Assembly (NCBI GenBank): GCA_903875225.1
Contig: CAIQVJ010000015.1
Span: forward strand, 1 to 54,512
Reading direction: 5' to 3'
DNA length: 54,512 bases
Origin: an uncultured Pseudomonadota bacterium
Lineage (GTDB): Bacteria > Myxococcota_A > UBA796 > SXON01
In this document: piece after piece, positions 16,583-26,389 of the stretch
Layout: each line of letters starts with the position of its first letter
Position numbering within the stretch: the first letter of the stretch is position 1
The notes under the pieces: model-generated
What the model saw: the letters and a program-made list of their open reading frames with translations, nothing else
What the model was told of the DNA's origin: nothing
Databases searched by the model: none
Program-made: the position numbers and the translations under genes

Positions 16583-17295
16583 AGGCCGGCCGCGTCCAGG
16601 GCCTGGCCCACGCGCTGCGCCACGGCCCGCGCGGCGCGCGAGGATCCGATCAGGTCCTGTCGCAGCTCGATCTCGAGGTAGGGGCACCCCGCGTTCGTGC
16701 CGTGGCGGGCTGCCGCGTAGATCAGCCCTGCCTTCCCCGAGTAGGGCTCGTTCGGTTCGGTGCGCAGCCCCTGTGCGCGCAGCGTGTCGACGAGACGGAC
16801 GGCGAGGTCGTCGTGCTCGTCAAACAGCACCCCGGCCTCGACTGTGCGTTGCACACCACGAAAGACGGGGGTGAAGCTGTGGATCGAGATGAGCACGCGG
16901 GGAGCGCTCCGCGCTGCGGTCGCGACGGCCGCGTGGAACGGCTCGTGGAAGCGCGCCACACGCTGGTCGAGCCGGGCGGCCTGGTTGAACGTCGGGGTTC
17001 CGTCGTCGCAGGTCGAGAGCACCGCCGTGGGGTCGAGCGGGTCCCGGTTCGGGTCGATGAGCAGCCTCGAGAACCGGGAGAGCACCGCCTGGGAGCCGGG
17101 CGTCCTCCGGACGAGCGCCCGGGTGACCTCGGCGGCGCCGATGTCGTAGCCCCAGTGCATCGCCAGCAGCCGGCGGTCGGCGGGACGCGGCCGGAACGGG
17201 CGGGGCACCCGGTTGGAGGCGTGCTCGCAGGTGTAGAGCCGGAAGCCCGGCTCGGGGGCGGGCGCGCCGATGGTCTCGCTGGCGTCGGTGATCAC
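16579..17295 (-). CDS. N-formylglutamate amidohydrolase family protein
   Basis: The 238-residue product matches the HutG-like N-formylglutamate amidohydrolase family, zinc enzymes that release formate from N-formylglutamate or act on related N-acyl amino acids. Visible marks are YTCEHASNRVP near the N-terminus, MHWGYDIGAAEVT, RLLIDPNRD and ISIHSFTPV, the last with a probable zinc-binding His. No other histidine-degradation gene is nearby, so a role in that pathway is not supported. It is translationally coupled to the membrane protein gene that follows. The GTG start lacks a ribosome site; nothing further upstream in frame looks better. Confidence 0.87.
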   Translation of the reverse strand: MITDASETIGAPAPEPGFRLYTCEHASNRVPRPFRPRPADRRLLAMHWGYDIGAAEVTRALVRRTPGSQAVLSRFSRLLIDPNRDPLDPTAVLSTCDDGTPTFNQAARLDQRVARFHEPFHAAVATAARSAPRVLISIHSFTPVFRGVQRTVEAGVLFDEHDDLAVRLVDTLRAQGLRTEPNEPYSGKAGLIYAAARHGTNAGCPYLEIELRQDLIGSSRAARAVAQRVGQALDAAGL

Positions 17296-17406
17296 GGCGG
17301 CTGGGTAATCCGGCGCCCGGTGGGAGGCTTGGGAGGCACAGCGTGGAGGCCCATACCGTGCTCCCGTGGTGCGCGCCCGGTCCACAACTTGATACCGTCT
17401 CCGTCC

Positions 17407-18111
17407 ATGCACCTCCGCACCGCCACACTGCTGCTCCTCTACGGCTGTGCGGGCCCCGACCCCGACGCGCTGCTCCACGCCGCACGGGTCACCGAGGCAT
17501 CCGCCGCGTACACGAAGCAGACGGGCCACGTGATCGACTTCGGGCACCCCGCAGCGGACGGTCTCGCCAGGATGGCGGCCCATGATCCGGCGATCACCTG
17601 CGCGGAGATCGAGCGCCGGATGCGTCCGGTGCTGTTGCTCGACCGGGTTCCGTTGCGCGGCCGGCTGGACCTCGACCTCGAATTCCCCTCGATCCGACCC
17701 GTGCTCGTGTCGGCGTTCGACCTGGGTGCCGTGGTCGTTGCGGTTGGGCGCAGTACGAACCCGAGTGAGCGGGAAGCCCAGGACGGTGGGGAGCTCCCGT
17801 GGATCGATGGGAGGCTCGTGGGGGGTGCCGAATCCGCGGCAGAGGCCGAGGCCCTCGGGAAGGCCGTGGACGCTCACCCGCCCCCGCGTCTCGTCACCAT
17901 CGGCATGAGCGACGGCAGCCACTCGTTCTACTACACGGCGCAGTTCAAGGACGGCGACTGGCACGCCGTCAACTCGCTCACCCCCGGGGCTGCCGGGGTG
18001 TGGATCAACTTCGCCGACTACGCCGCGCGGGAGGGCGTCGCTGCCGCCCACGCGCGGTTCGGCACCCGCCTCCCGGTTACCGTGGCGGCGGAACCCGGGC
18101 ATCACGAATGA
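17407..18111 (+). CDS. Predicted lipoprotein, unknown function
   Basis: The 234-residue product begins with a short lipoprotein signal, MHLRTATLLLLYGC, with the lipobox LYGC. The rest has one further cysteine (TCAEIE) and no motif I can name. A -10-like TACCGT at 17394-17399 sits seven bases before the ATG and there is no ribosome site, which fits a leaderless transcript. The stop overlaps the start of the next gene in ATGA, so the two are probably co-translated. Confidence 0.65.
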   Translation: MHLRTATLLLLYGCAGPDPDALLHAARVTEASAAYTKQTGHVIDFGHPAADGLARMAAHDPAITCAEIERRMRPVLLLDRVPLRGRLDLDLEFPSIRPVLVSAFDLGAVVVAVGRSTNPSEREAQDGGELPWIDGRLVGGAESAAEAEALGKAVDAHPPPRLVTIGMSDGSHSFYYTAQFKDGDWHAVNSLTPGAAGVWINFADYAAREGVAAAHARFGTRLPVTVAAEPGHHE

Positions 18112-18683
18112 ACAGCCGACTTGCCTCCCTCATGGTGCTTTGCGGGCTGTGCACGCTCATCCCGCTCCCGTTCCTGGACGGGTGGTGCGAGCGTCGGGTC
18201 ACCCGAAAGCTGCTCGACGCCACGGCGAAGGCTCGGGGCGTGGAGCTCGATGCTGCCGTGCTGTACACGCTCACCCACGACCGCTCGAGCATGCTGCTCG
18301 GCTGCCTGTACGCCGTGTTCATCTGGCCGTTCAAGAAGCTGTTCAGCACCCTGTTCGTGATCCTCGTCATCAAGCAGGCGTTCGATGCCGCGGCGCTGGC
18401 TGCGCATCGGGCGGCGATGCTCCGGCTGGCGCTGGACCGCGGTCTGTTGGCTTCCCCTGCGCTGCAGGCCATCGAGGGAGAGCGTGTGCGGGACGCGATG
18501 GACGCCACGCTGTCGGATGTCCGGACTTCGCCGCTCGGCCGGGCCCTCCGGCGGCTCCGGAACCCGGCCGTCCCCGTGCCGGAGGATGCGGATCCGCTCG
18601 TCCGGGTGGTGGAGAGCATGCGTCGCTACGCGGGCGCCGGCCCGGTCCTGGACAAATTCGCCGCGGTGTTGGACGGGCGATAG
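18108..18683 (+). CDS. Small membrane protein coupled to a lipoprotein gene
   Basis: The 191-residue protein has two hydrophobic segments, about residues 5-24 and 65-90, followed by a soluble helical C-terminal half rich in Arg and Ala. It lacks a recognisable domain. Its ATG overlaps the stop of the preceding lipoprotein gene (ATGA), which fixes the start. An accessory membrane role with that lipoprotein is inferred only from the coupling. The next gene begins nine bases after its stop. Confidence 0.65.
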   Translation: MNSRLASLMVLCGLCTLIPLPFLDGWCERRVTRKLLDATAKARGVELDAAVLYTLTHDRSSMLLGCLYAVFIWPFKKLFSTLFVILVIKQAFDAAALAAHRAAMLRLALDRGLLASPALQAIEGERVRDAMDATLSDVRTSPLGRALRRLRNPAVPVPEDADPLVRVVESMRRYAGAGPVLDKFAAVLDGR

Positions 18684-18692
18684 CCCCAGGGG

Positions 18693-20534
18693 ATGTTGCG
18701 GCTCGCCAACTCCCTCTTCGCCTTCTCCTTCCTCGCGCTCGTCGCGTGCACCGGCAAGCACGACGACTCCAGCGGGCTGACCGCTCCGGACGGTCTCCTC
18801 GATCAGGGCGCGCTCGGCCCGTTCCCGAACGCGGAGCTCGTCGTCGATGGGCACATCGCGATCCCCGCCGGCGTGTTGCCGGCGGCGGTCACCCCCTGGG
18901 ACGTGAGCCGGGTCGCGTGGCGCACGGGGTTCAGCCCGGTGCAGGTGTCCGTCGCGCGGCTCTGGGACCTCGCCGGGATCGATCCTGCCTCGCTCTCGGG
19001 GCAGGCGGGCATCGGTGTGGGTGGCAGCGTGCGCATGCTGGACCTCGACGACGGGAGCGAGGTGCCGTGCTTCGCCGAGCTGGACGCCTACCCGGATGCC
19101 GTGTCGGACGGCGAGCGCGCCCTGCTCGTCCGCCCGATGATCGCCATGACCGTCGGGCACACCGTCGCCGTCGTGGTGACCGACGGCGTTCGGACGGTTG
19201 ACGGCGCGAGCTTTCCGCACGACGCCTGGGACCGGGCGGTGCAAACGCTGCCGCACTACGCCGATCTCGCCGCAAAGCTCGATGCTCTCGGCGTCTCCGG
19301 GGTCGCGCTCGCGTGGGACTACCCGATCGGCGACGGCACGGCGCCCGTCCGCTCCCTCGCCGAGGGCGTGCCCGTGCCCGCGACCTATGCGTTGGACACC
19401 GTCCGCACCGCCGACACACCGGAAGATGGCGCAGTGCCTCCGGGCACGTGGAAGAACGCAGAGGGCACGTTCTCGTCGGCGAACTGGCTCGTGGACGACG
19501 ACGCCTTCGAGCTTGACGCCGATGGCCTGCCCATCGCCCAGGGCAACGGGGACGTGTACGTGTACGTGCACATCCCCGAGAGCGCGCGGGACGCCGCACC
19601 CGGCACCGTGCCCGTGGTGCTGTTCGGGCACGGGATCCTGTCCAGCCCGGAGAAGTACCTCAACGATCCCGACGATCCAAGCGGCGTCGTGGCCTTGTCC
19701 AACCGCATGAACGCGATCGTGATCGCGACCGTCTGGCGGGGGTTGACCTACGACGATCTGCTCCACGCCGTCACCGTCTCCGGGGACTTCGGGCGGTTCC
19801 ACGAGCTCACGGACATGCTCTCCCAGGGGGTCGCCAACACCCTCGCGCTCGAGAAATTGATCGATGAGGGCACGCTGCTCGACGACCCCATCTTCGAGGG
19901 CAGGGCCGATCGTTCCCAACTCTACTACTACGGCATCTCGCTCGGCAGCATCGAGGGCGCGGTGACGCTCGCGAACCAGACGCGCATCGACCACGCGGTG
20001 CTGCACGTGGGCGGCAGCGCCTGGTCCACCATGCTCGAGCGCAGCTCGGACTGGCCGGCCTTCGAGCAGGGGATCAGCCGAACGATCCCGGACCCCTCCG
20101 ACCGTCAGATCCTGTACAGCCTGATGCAGCTGTATTGGGACCCGGTGGATCCCGTGAGCTACGGGGCCGAGTTGTCCAACCGCAACATCCTGTGGCAGGA
20201 GTCGATGGGCGACAACCAGGTTCCCAACATCAGCACCGAGACGCTCATGCGCACCGTCGGCGGGCAGTTGGTGGAGCCCTACGTCACGCTGCCGTACGGC
20301 ATCGCGGGCACCACCCCCACGCCCACCTCCGGCAGCCCGGCGTTCGCCCAGTACGACCCGGAGCTGGGCTATCCGGCGATGGAGAACCGTCCCGCCGAGG
20401 ATACCGGCGCCCACAACGTTCCGCGGCTCTGGCCGGGCTGTGCCGAGCAGACGGCCCACGCCCTGCTCAACTCGGGGGAGGTGTTGCACTACTGTGGGGA
20501 CAGCGCGTGCACGGCGGAGAACACCGGAGAGTGA
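18693..20534 (+). CDS. Large lipoprotein with alpha/beta-hydrolase features
   Basis: The 613-residue protein has a lipoprotein signal ending in LVAC (C19). An N-terminal region of about 280 residues resembles the Ig-like domain before bacterial secreted lipases. From about 290 the sequence shows alpha/beta-hydrolase marks: an oxyanion motif FGHGIL at 311-316 and a nucleophile elbow YYGISLGS with Ser416. The acid and His are not confidently located. A surface-anchored esterase or lipase is the best guess; an inactive relative is possible. Its stop overlaps the next gene's GTG start in GTGA. Confidence 0.68.
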   Translation: MLRLANSLFAFSFLALVACTGKHDDSSGLTAPDGLLDQGALGPFPNAELVVDGHIAIPAGVLPAAVTPWDVSRVAWRTGFSPVQVSVARLWDLAGIDPASLSGQAGIGVGGSVRMLDLDDGSEVPCFAELDAYPDAVSDGERALLVRPMIAMTVGHTVAVVVTDGVRTVDGASFPHDAWDRAVQTLPHYADLAAKLDALGVSGVALAWDYPIGDGTAPVRSLAEGVPVPATYALDTVRTADTPEDGAVPPGTWKNAEGTFSSANWLVDDDAFELDADGLPIAQGNGDVYVYVHIPESARDAAPGTVPVVLFGHGILSSPEKYLNDPDDPSGVVALSNRMNAIVIATVWRGLTYDDLLHAVTVSGDFGRFHELTDMLSQGVANTLALEKLIDEGTLLDDPIFEGRADRSQLYYYGISLGSIEGAVTLANQTRIDHAVLHVGGSAWSTMLERSSDWPAFEQGISRTIPDPSDRQILYSLMQLYWDPVDPVSYGAELSNRNILWQESMGDNQVPNISTETLMRTVGGQLVEPYVTLPYGIAGTTPTPTSGSPAFAQYDPELGYPAMENRPAEDTGAHNVPRLWPGCAEQTAHALLNSGEVLHYCGDSACTAENTGE

Positions 20535-21673
20535 CAGGTTGGTCCTCCCGCTTTTCCCACAGGCAGGTCGCCGATGCTGGAATCGGGCTGGCGACGGTGG
20601 TGGCGGCGTTCGCTCCGCAACACTGGGCGATGGTCCCGCTGTTCCTCCTGGCCGCATGGACGGGCGTGCCGGCGCTCTGCGCAGGCGCGGTGCTCGCCGG
20701 CTGGTGGGGAGCCGTGGACGGAGACCTCGGCTGGGTTTGCCTCCTCGTCGCTGGCGCGATCTGCGTTCGGGAGCGGAACCCGGTCCCCCTGGGGCTCGCG
20801 GTGGTCGTGGCCTGCCGGCAGTCCGTGGCGGCGCTCGAGCTGCCGGCTGCGATCTCGGTGGTGCCGGAGATCGTGGTGCTGGGCATCCTGGCCTCGGGGG
20901 TGTGGTCGCTTGGGCGGGCAGGGGGATCGGGCCTCGCCGTGCGGGTCGGGCTCGGTGTGCTCGCGGTGGTGGGGGCAGGCAGGATGGGCGCCGTCTTCAA
21001 CGCTACCGGCGAGGAGCGGCTCCTCCTTGCCGGCGCCGTGCACGCGGAGCGCTGGGTGGTGCCGGGGCTCCTCGGCCTCTCCCGGCGGCTCGACATGGAG
21101 GCGCTGGTCGCCGTGCCCGACTCCGACGCCGCCGCGGCCCAGGTGGGGTGGCGGAGCGCACTGGACCTCGGCTGGAGGCCGGTGCACCCTGCGAGCGATG
21201 TGCTCGACATCGCCTCGGAGCTGGACTCGCGCGGTCGGGGGGGCGAGGCTGAGCGCCTGCTGGCGCGCTACCCCCGGGAGGGGGCGGTGGACTATGCCCG
21301 AGCCGCCTTCGAGCGCTGGCAGGGGGAGCCGGACGGCTGGCGAGGCGGGACGAACGGCGAGCCCCTCCTCACCCCGGGCTCGTCACTCGAGCTGGATTGG
21401 GCGCTGCTCAGCGACGGCAAGCACCGCGTCTCGTTCGGACTGGCGGTGCGCTCGGCGCTGCACCTCGCGGGCCACGTGGAATCGTTCGACGGGGACCCGA
21501 GCGTGGAGGTGCGGCTCGACAGCCAGGTCGTGCGTTGGGTGCCCTCCCAACCGTTGGACCTCGGCGAACTGGCCGCGGGCCCGCACACGCTGCAGGTCAC
21601 CTTCGACACGGACAAGGAGGCCTCGGGCGGGGACAGGAACGTGTGGGTGGACCGCCTGAAGATCGGGGACTAG
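20531..21673 (+). CDS. Membrane protein with C-terminal carbohydrate-binding-like domain
   Basis: The 380-residue product has six or so hydrophobic segments in the first 165 residues. A soluble C-terminal region follows, and its last 90 residues (from GKHRVSFG to the end) read as a beta-sandwich with repeated patterns like LDLGELAAGPHTLQVTF. That pattern is familiar from calcium-dependent xylan-binding (CBM36/60-like) modules. Topology prediction would be needed to place this domain outside the cell. The GTG start overlaps the stop of the hydrolase-like lipoprotein gene. The stop abuts the convergent OmpA-family gene with no spacer. Confidence 0.62.
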   Translation: MTGWSSRFSHRQVADAGIGLATVVAAFAPQHWAMVPLFLLAAWTGVPALCAGAVLAGWWGAVDGDLGWVCLLVAGAICVRERNPVPLGLAVVVACRQSVAALELPAAISVVPEIVVLGILASGVWSLGRAGGSGLAVRVGLGVLAVVGAGRMGAVFNATGEERLLLAGAVHAERWVVPGLLGLSRRLDMEALVAVPDSDAAAAQVGWRSALDLGWRPVHPASDVLDIASELDSRGRGGEAERLLARYPREGAVDYARAAFERWQGEPDGWRGGTNGEPLLTPGSSLELDWALLSDGKHRVSFGLAVRSALHLAGHVESFDGDPSVEVRLDSQVVRWVPSQPLDLGELAAGPHTLQVTFDTDKEASGGDRNVWVDRLKIGD

Positions 21674-22822
21674 CTACTCCGCGACCACGATCTCGATCAG
21701 GTCCTGGTTGTACACCCCGCTGCCGAACCCGATCGCCTCCACGCGCGATGGGTCGATCCCGCGGTCGATGAGCGCCTGACGGACGTGGTCGGCGCGCACC
21801 TGGCTCACCGCGAAGTCGTCGAGGCCGGGCGTCGCCTGCATGTGGGCCTCGACCCGGACCCGGATGTCCGGGTTGTTCTCGAGGTACTCGGCGAGGGTGT
21901 AGAGCCTGTCGTGCCCATCCTCTGCGAGGAGCACGGCGCCGGGCAGGAAGAGGCCGGGGAGCTGGATCGGGAGCTGGATCGCTGGGGCGGGGGGGGCGGC
22001 GGCGGGCGTCGCGACGACGTCGGCAGAGGGCCGCCTGGGAGCAGGTCGCTCGTGAGCGGTCAGGGCGACCCACATCCGGACAGCAGGCTCGCCTGGGACA
22101 GCCAGGAGCGCAGTGCCGACGCCGGCGTCGACTCCCACGGGCCCGAAGCGGGTGCGCGCACCGACGCGCAGCTCACTGGCGACAGCGTCCCAGCCCTGCG
22201 ACTCGGACTCGACGTAGAGGTCGGCGTTCTTCGTGCCGAGCGCGAGGCCCCCACGCGCGAAGAACCAGCCCGAGCGTGCGCCGCCGGCCGCCGCAAGCGT
22301 GACCGGACCGCGCTCCCAGAGCAGGGTCAGGTCCGGCGTGAACAGGAACCCGCCATCAGCGCTCGCCAGCAGCTCGGTGCGCGGGGTGTCCCCCGCCAGC
22401 CCCAGGCCGAGGCGAAAGTCACCGAACCCGTGCGCCACGCGCATCCGCAGGTGGGCGCGACCGAGCGCGGCGCCGTTCCATGGCAGGATGGAGTCGGGGT
22501 CGTACCCCTCGTCGTGCATCACGATCGGGAGGGATGCCTCCAGCGCGACGCCGAAGCCGATGTGGAAGGCAGCCGCGGGCGTGAGCACCATGCGGTTGGA
22601 GACCGGCACGCCGGCGGCAGTCGTCCAGGACTGCACGTCGTCCTGGAACCACAGGCCACCATCCACGCTGCCGGTAGGCGCAGACTCCAGGTTGTCGGTG
22701 GCACCGAGGATGGCCAGCGGCGAGGGCCGGAAGGTGTCGAGCTCCGGCGGCGCTGCGGCGAACGCGCGCGGAGCACCGGCCAGGGTGAGGCAGAGGAGGG
22801 TGAACAGCGAGAGCCGCGGCAT
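21674..22822 (-). CDS. OmpA-family outer membrane protein
   Basis: The 382-residue protein has a signal peptide ending near RAFA, an N-terminal region of about 240 residues with alternating hydrophobic strands (a probable beta-barrel), a Pro/Ala linker, and a C-terminal OmpA-like peptidoglycan-binding domain. That domain shows LYTLAEYLENNPDIRVRVEAH and VRADHVRQALIDRGIDPSRV, typical of the family. The domain usually holds the outer membrane to peptidoglycan via diaminopimelate. The ATG at 22822 was chosen because the signal peptide begins there; a start ten residues upstream would spoil the n-region. Confidence 0.85.
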   Translation of the reverse strand: MPRLSLFTLLCLTLAGAPRAFAAAPPELDTFRPSPLAILGATDNLESAPTGSVDGGLWFQDDVQSWTTAAGVPVSNRMVLTPAAAFHIGFGVALEASLPIVMHDEGYDPDSILPWNGAALGRAHLRMRVAHGFGDFRLGLGLAGDTPRTELLASADGGFLFTPDLTLLWERGPVTLAAAGGARSGWFFARGGLALGTKNADLYVESESQGWDAVASELRVGARTRFGPVGVDAGVGTALLAVPGEPAVRMWVALTAHERPAPRRPSADVVATPAAAPPAPAIQLPIQLPGLFLPGAVLLAEDGHDRLYTLAEYLENNPDIRVRVEAHMQATPGLDDFAVSQVRADHVRQALIDRGIDPSRVEAIGFGSGVYNQDLIEIVVAE

Positions 22823-22862
22823 TCGGCAGCAAGTTAGCCGCTCTGACTCCACCCTGCCCGAA

Positions 22863-23336
22863 TTGCCGCCCCCCGCTCGTCATCAGCTCACCATCCTGTT
22901 GCTCTGCGACGATGGGCTCGCGCTCGCGCAGGAGCTGATCCGCCGGGGATGGCTCTCCCACCAGGCAGGCCGCACCGACCTCGCCGCCAGGTTCCTGCCC
23001 GGCCCCACACCCGTGGTCGGGGGATTTGCCCACGCGCGGATCCTGAAGTTCGATCGGGAGCAGTTCGTGAGCTCGGGTCAGGGCGGGTTCCGGGTGTGGT
23101 GCCCGGTCGAGCGGCGGAACATCACGGCGGCCTTCGTGCCCGCGCTCCGGATGTGGCGCGCCGGTGGGGAACGGGTCCTGGGCTGCGGGTGCGGGGCTGC
23201 GCACGACCTCGCAGCGCTCGACTACCAGCCGGTGTGCGGCTTCTCACAGGAATGGATCGAGCTGACGGACGTCGGCTCGGCGAGCCTGCCGCCCGATCTG
23301 CCCGACGGCGTGCGGGTCGTGCTGCGGCGCGGATAG
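22863..23336 (+). CDS. Conserved-looking hypothetical protein, Cys-rich C-terminal half
   Basis: The product of about 157 residues is not one I can name. The second half has a cluster of cysteines in CPVERR and GCGCGAAHD, followed by YQPVCGFSQEW, suggesting a metal-binding or zinc-ribbon-like site. The first 40 residues resemble a helix-rich LCDDGLALAQELIRRGWL segment. The TTG at 22863 is a guess; a later TTG at 22899 is also possible. The gene is divergent from the OmpA-family gene across 40 bases, so the two may share a promoter region. Confidence 0.5.
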   Translation: MPPPARHQLTILLLCDDGLALAQELIRRGWLSHQAGRTDLAARFLPGPTPVVGGFAHARILKFDREQFVSSGQGGFRVWCPVERRNITAAFVPALRMWRAGGERVLGCGCGAAHDLAALDYQPVCGFSQEWIELTDVGSASLPPDLPDGVRVVLRRG

Positions 23337-23365
23337 GCGCCGCTCACGGAGCGCGACGTGGGCAG

Positions 23366-25363
23366 CTACTCCCCGCCCAGGCGGGTGAAGTCGGCGAACC
23401 CCGCGAACCGGTCCAGGATCGAGCGGAGCAGTCCGAGGCGGTTCGCGCGCAGCGGGAGGTCGTCGCACATCACGAGCACTTCGTCGAAGAAGTGGTCGAC
23501 GACCGGGCGCAGGCGACGAAGCGCGTCGAGCATCTCGGTCGCGGGCCGATCTGCGCTTGGGAGCGCCTTCACGGCGACGTGCAGGTGGTACTCGGCGTGG
23601 CCCTGCAGCAGGTCGAGCGCGTACGCCGCCGACCTGTGCTCCCGGGCGAGCCCCGCGACGCGCCGGAACGTGGTCCGCACCGCGCTCAGCTCGTCCTTCG
23701 GGAGCGCAGCGAGCCCGCGAACCCGCGCTGCTGTCGCCCGGATGTCCGATCCGCCGACCGCCATGACGGCCTCCACGAGATCGGTGGGATGGCCCTCGGC
23801 CAGGAGGACGGCCCGCAGCCGGGCGACGACGAACTCGGCCAGCGTCGCGGGCAGCGGCACGCCGGCCTCTGCGTACAGCTCACCGAGCGACCCGGCCTCA
23901 CCCGGCAGCGCGAGGACCAGCGCCACGAGCCCGACGGCCGCGCGGCGCAGCCCCTGCGGATCTGCGGAGCCCTTCGGCTCCATCTCGGCGGTGAAGCAGC
24001 GCGACAGCAGCGTCATCCGCTCGGCGAGCGCAAAGCCAAGGCCCTCGGGGGTGGAGGGCAGCTTGTCGCCCGAGTGCCGGGGCAGCCAGGCCTCCTCGAT
24101 CGCGATGGCGTTCGCGTACCCCTCCGCCGTGGCGAGCAGGTGCCCCACGTGCCCCTGCAGCTCGGGGAACTCGCCCACCATGAGCGTGGCGAGGTCTGCC
24201 TTCAGCACGCCGCCGAGCGCTCGCAGGTTGCCCGGATCTGCCCCGGTCGTGCCGGAGAGTCGGATCGCCGCGGTCGTGATCTCCGCCTGGCGCTCCGCGA
24301 CCGTCCCGAGGCCGCGGATCCACACGGTGCCTCCGAGCTTCTCCGCGTGCCGGGCGAGCGGGCGCTTCCTGTCCTCCGCGTAGAAGAACTTCGCGTCATG
24401 GAACCGCGCGGCCAGCACCCGGCCGTTGCCCTCCGCGATCAGCTCGGGGTTCCCCTGCGGGTTGTTGGTGACGACGAGGAAGGCGTTCGTGAGCCCGTCC
24501 GCACCGAACAGCGGGAAGTAGCGCTGGTTCACCTTCATCGACTCGATCAGGAGCCGCGGGGGCAGCTTGAGGAGCTCCATCGGGAAGTGCCCGAGCACCA
24601 CGCGGGGGCTCTCCACGAGGTTGACCACCTCGTCCAGGAGGTCGGCGTCGGCCTCGATCCTCAACCCTGCGGCCTCGGCCGCGGCGGTGAGCTGGGCTCC
24701 CACGCGTTGGTGGCGCTCCGCCCGATCGGCGTAGATCCCGAGGTCACGAAGGTGCCCCAGCCAGGCATCGGCGCTCGAGACGGGGAAGGACTCGGGCGAG
24801 AGCAGCCAGTGGCCAACCGAGTGAGCACAGGTCCCGATGCCTGCCACCTGCGCCACGACGAGGCTCCCGTCGAGCAGGCAGGCGACGTCGTGGATCGGGC
24901 GGGCAAAGCGCGCGGGGCTCGTTCCCCAGTGCATGGTCTTCTTGAACGGGATGCCGAGGATCAGCGCCTCCAACCCTGCCGCGATCACCCGGTCGGCCGA
25001 CTCGCCGCCCTCCACCGAACGGATCGCGGCAAAGCCGTTGTGCTCGAACAGGGCGCTCGCGTCGCCGCCCCGCTTTCGTGCAAACCCCAGCGCCGCGGGC
25101 GTCCACTCGCCGTCGGCGCCCTTCGCCTGCGCCAGCGGCATCCCGGTGATCACCTTCTGCACCGCCGGACGCGCTCGGATGACCATCGCGGCCACGGCCA
25201 GCCTTCGCGGGGTGGAGAACACCCGCACTTCGCCCACCAGCAGGTTGCCCAGCAGCTTGCCGAGGCCCGCCGCGAACCCCTCCATGGCCGGGGCCACGAA
25301 ACGTGCCGGGATCTCCTCGCACCGCACCTCGATGAACAGCTCCACGGGATGTACGGTGTTCAT
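23366..25363 (-). CDS. glyS: Glycine--tRNA ligase beta subunit
   Basis: GlyS is the beta chain of the alpha2beta2 bacterial glycyl-tRNA synthetase; it carries tRNA recognition and a HD-like middle domain. The 665-residue product begins with the typical [15 protein letters not shown] and has [29 protein letters not shown] and [11 protein letters not shown] segments in family order. Length is slightly below the usual 690. The ATG overlaps the glyQ stop by four bases (ATGA), so both subunits are made from one mRNA by coupled translation. It is a housekeeping gene. Confidence 0.96.
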   Translation of the reverse strand: MNTVHPVELFIEVRCEEIPARFVAPAMEGFAAGLGKLLGNLLVGEVRVFSTPRRLAVAAMVIRARPAVQKVITGMPLAQAKGADGEWTPAALGFARKRGGDASALFEHNGFAAIRSVEGGESADRVIAAGLEALILGIPFKKTMHWGTSPARFARPIHDVACLLDGSLVVAQVAGIGTCAHSVGHWLLSPESFPVSSADAWLGHLRDLGIYADRAERHQRVGAQLTAAAEAAGLRIEADADLLDEVVNLVESPRVVLGHFPMELLKLPPRLLIESMKVNQRYFPLFGADGLTNAFLVVTNNPQGNPELIAEGNGRVLAARFHDAKFFYAEDRKRPLARHAEKLGGTVWIRGLGTVAERQAEITTAAIRLSGTTGADPGNLRALGGVLKADLATLMVGEFPELQGHVGHLLATAEGYANAIAIEEAWLPRHSGDKLPSTPEGLGFALAERMTLLSRCFTAEMEPKGSADPQGLRRAAVGLVALVLALPGEAGSLGELYAEAGVPLPATLAEFVVARLRAVLLAEGHPTDLVEAVMAVGGSDIRATAARVRGLAALPKDELSAVRTTFRRVAGLAREHRSAAYALDLLQGHAEYHLHVAVKALPSADRPATEMLDALRRLRPVVDHFFDEVLVMCDDLPLRANRLGLLRSILDRFAGFADFTRLGGE

Positions 25364-26298
25364 GCCACGCTCCGCCCGGCTTCGATCCGGCGTTCGTCCA
25401 GTGTCATCGCGTCCTTCCGGACGTACTCCCGGCCCACGAGGATCGCGAGATCCCGTACCCGCTTCATGTACTGCGCACGTTCAGCGACGCTGATCGCGCC
25501 GCGAGCCTGCAACATGTTGAACGTGTGGGAGCACATCATCACGCAGTCGTAGGCCGGGAGCGGCAGCCGTCGCGCGACGAGATCCTTGCCTTGTGCCTCC
25601 CAGATGTCGAACCCACGCAGCATCTCCGGCACGTCGGCGTTCTCGAAATTGTCCTGGGCCTGCTCCAGTTCGTTCCACTCGAACACGTCGCCGTAGGTGA
25701 CAAGCTCCCGGACGCTGCCGTCGGCGTTGACGCCGGGGGGTACCCACACCAGATCGTAGACCCTGTCCACCTTTTGAAGGTACATCGCGAGACGTTCGAG
25801 CCCGTACGTCAGCTCCACCGGGGTGGAGACCAGCTCCATGCCCCCGCACTGCTGAAAGTAGGTGAATTGGCTCACCTCCATGCCGTCGAGCCATACCTCC
25901 CAGCCCAGGCCGGCAGCACCAAGCGTGGGAGACTCCCAGTCATCCTCCACAAAACGCACGTCGTGCTCCTTCAGGTCGAGCCCGATGGCCGCGAGCGACC
26001 CGAGGTAGAGCTCCTGGATGTTGGGCGGGCTCGGCTTCCAGATCATCTGGAACTGGTAGTAGTGCCCAAGGCGATTTGGGTTTTCACCGTAGCGCCCGTC
26101 GGTGGGGCGGCGCGAGGGCTGCACGTAGGCCGCTCGCCACGGCTTGGGCGAGAGCGCGCGCAGGAACGTCGCGGGGTGAAAGGTGCCGGCGCCCATCGGC
26201 ATGTCGTAGGGCTGCAGGATCGCACAGCCCTGATCCGCCCAGTAGCGCTGCAGTGTGAGGATCAGCGACTGAAAAGACTCGCGGGGCGTAGCTTCCAT
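25360..26298 (-). CDS. glyQ: Glycine--tRNA ligase alpha subunit
   Basis: GlyQ holds the catalytic site for glycine activation in the heterotetrameric enzyme. The 312-residue product has the classic start [17 protein letters not shown], then [39 protein letters not shown] and [19 protein letters not shown]. Length matches the family (about 300). The ATG at 26298 begins the domain directly. It forms a two-gene unit with glyS, with a four-base overlap. The presence of separate alpha and beta chains rather than a single-chain GlyRS is typical of most bacteria. Confidence 0.97.
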   Translation of the reverse strand: MEATPRESFQSLILTLQRYWADQGCAILQPYDMPMGAGTFHPATFLRALSPKPWRAAYVQPSRRPTDGRYGENPNRLGHYYQFQMIWKPSPPNIQELYLGSLAAIGLDLKEHDVRFVEDDWESPTLGAAGLGWEVWLDGMEVSQFTYFQQCGGMELVSTPVELTYGLERLAMYLQKVDRVYDLVWVPPGVNADGSVRELVTYGDVFEWNELEQAQDNFENADVPEMLRGFDIWEAQGKDLVARRLPLPAYDCVMMCSHTFNMLQARGAISVAERAQYMKRVRDLAILVGREYVRKDAMTLDERRIEAGRSVA

Positions 26299-26389
26299 GG
26301 CGCGGCGGGTATCGCGCGATGGGGTGGGGGGGCAAGGGGATCGTGCTGGCCGGGATCCGCCGGGCTACACTGGGGGGGAGGATCCGCCC

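Noticed and set aside
18102..20657. Long minus-strand open frame opposite the hydrolase-like lipoprotein
   Set aside because: Composition is that of an antisense shadow and the plus-strand gene has a clear signal peptide and hydrolase motifs.
22949..25552. Long plus-strand open frame opposite glyS
   Set aside because: It is antisense to a certain housekeeping gene and has no recognisable motif.
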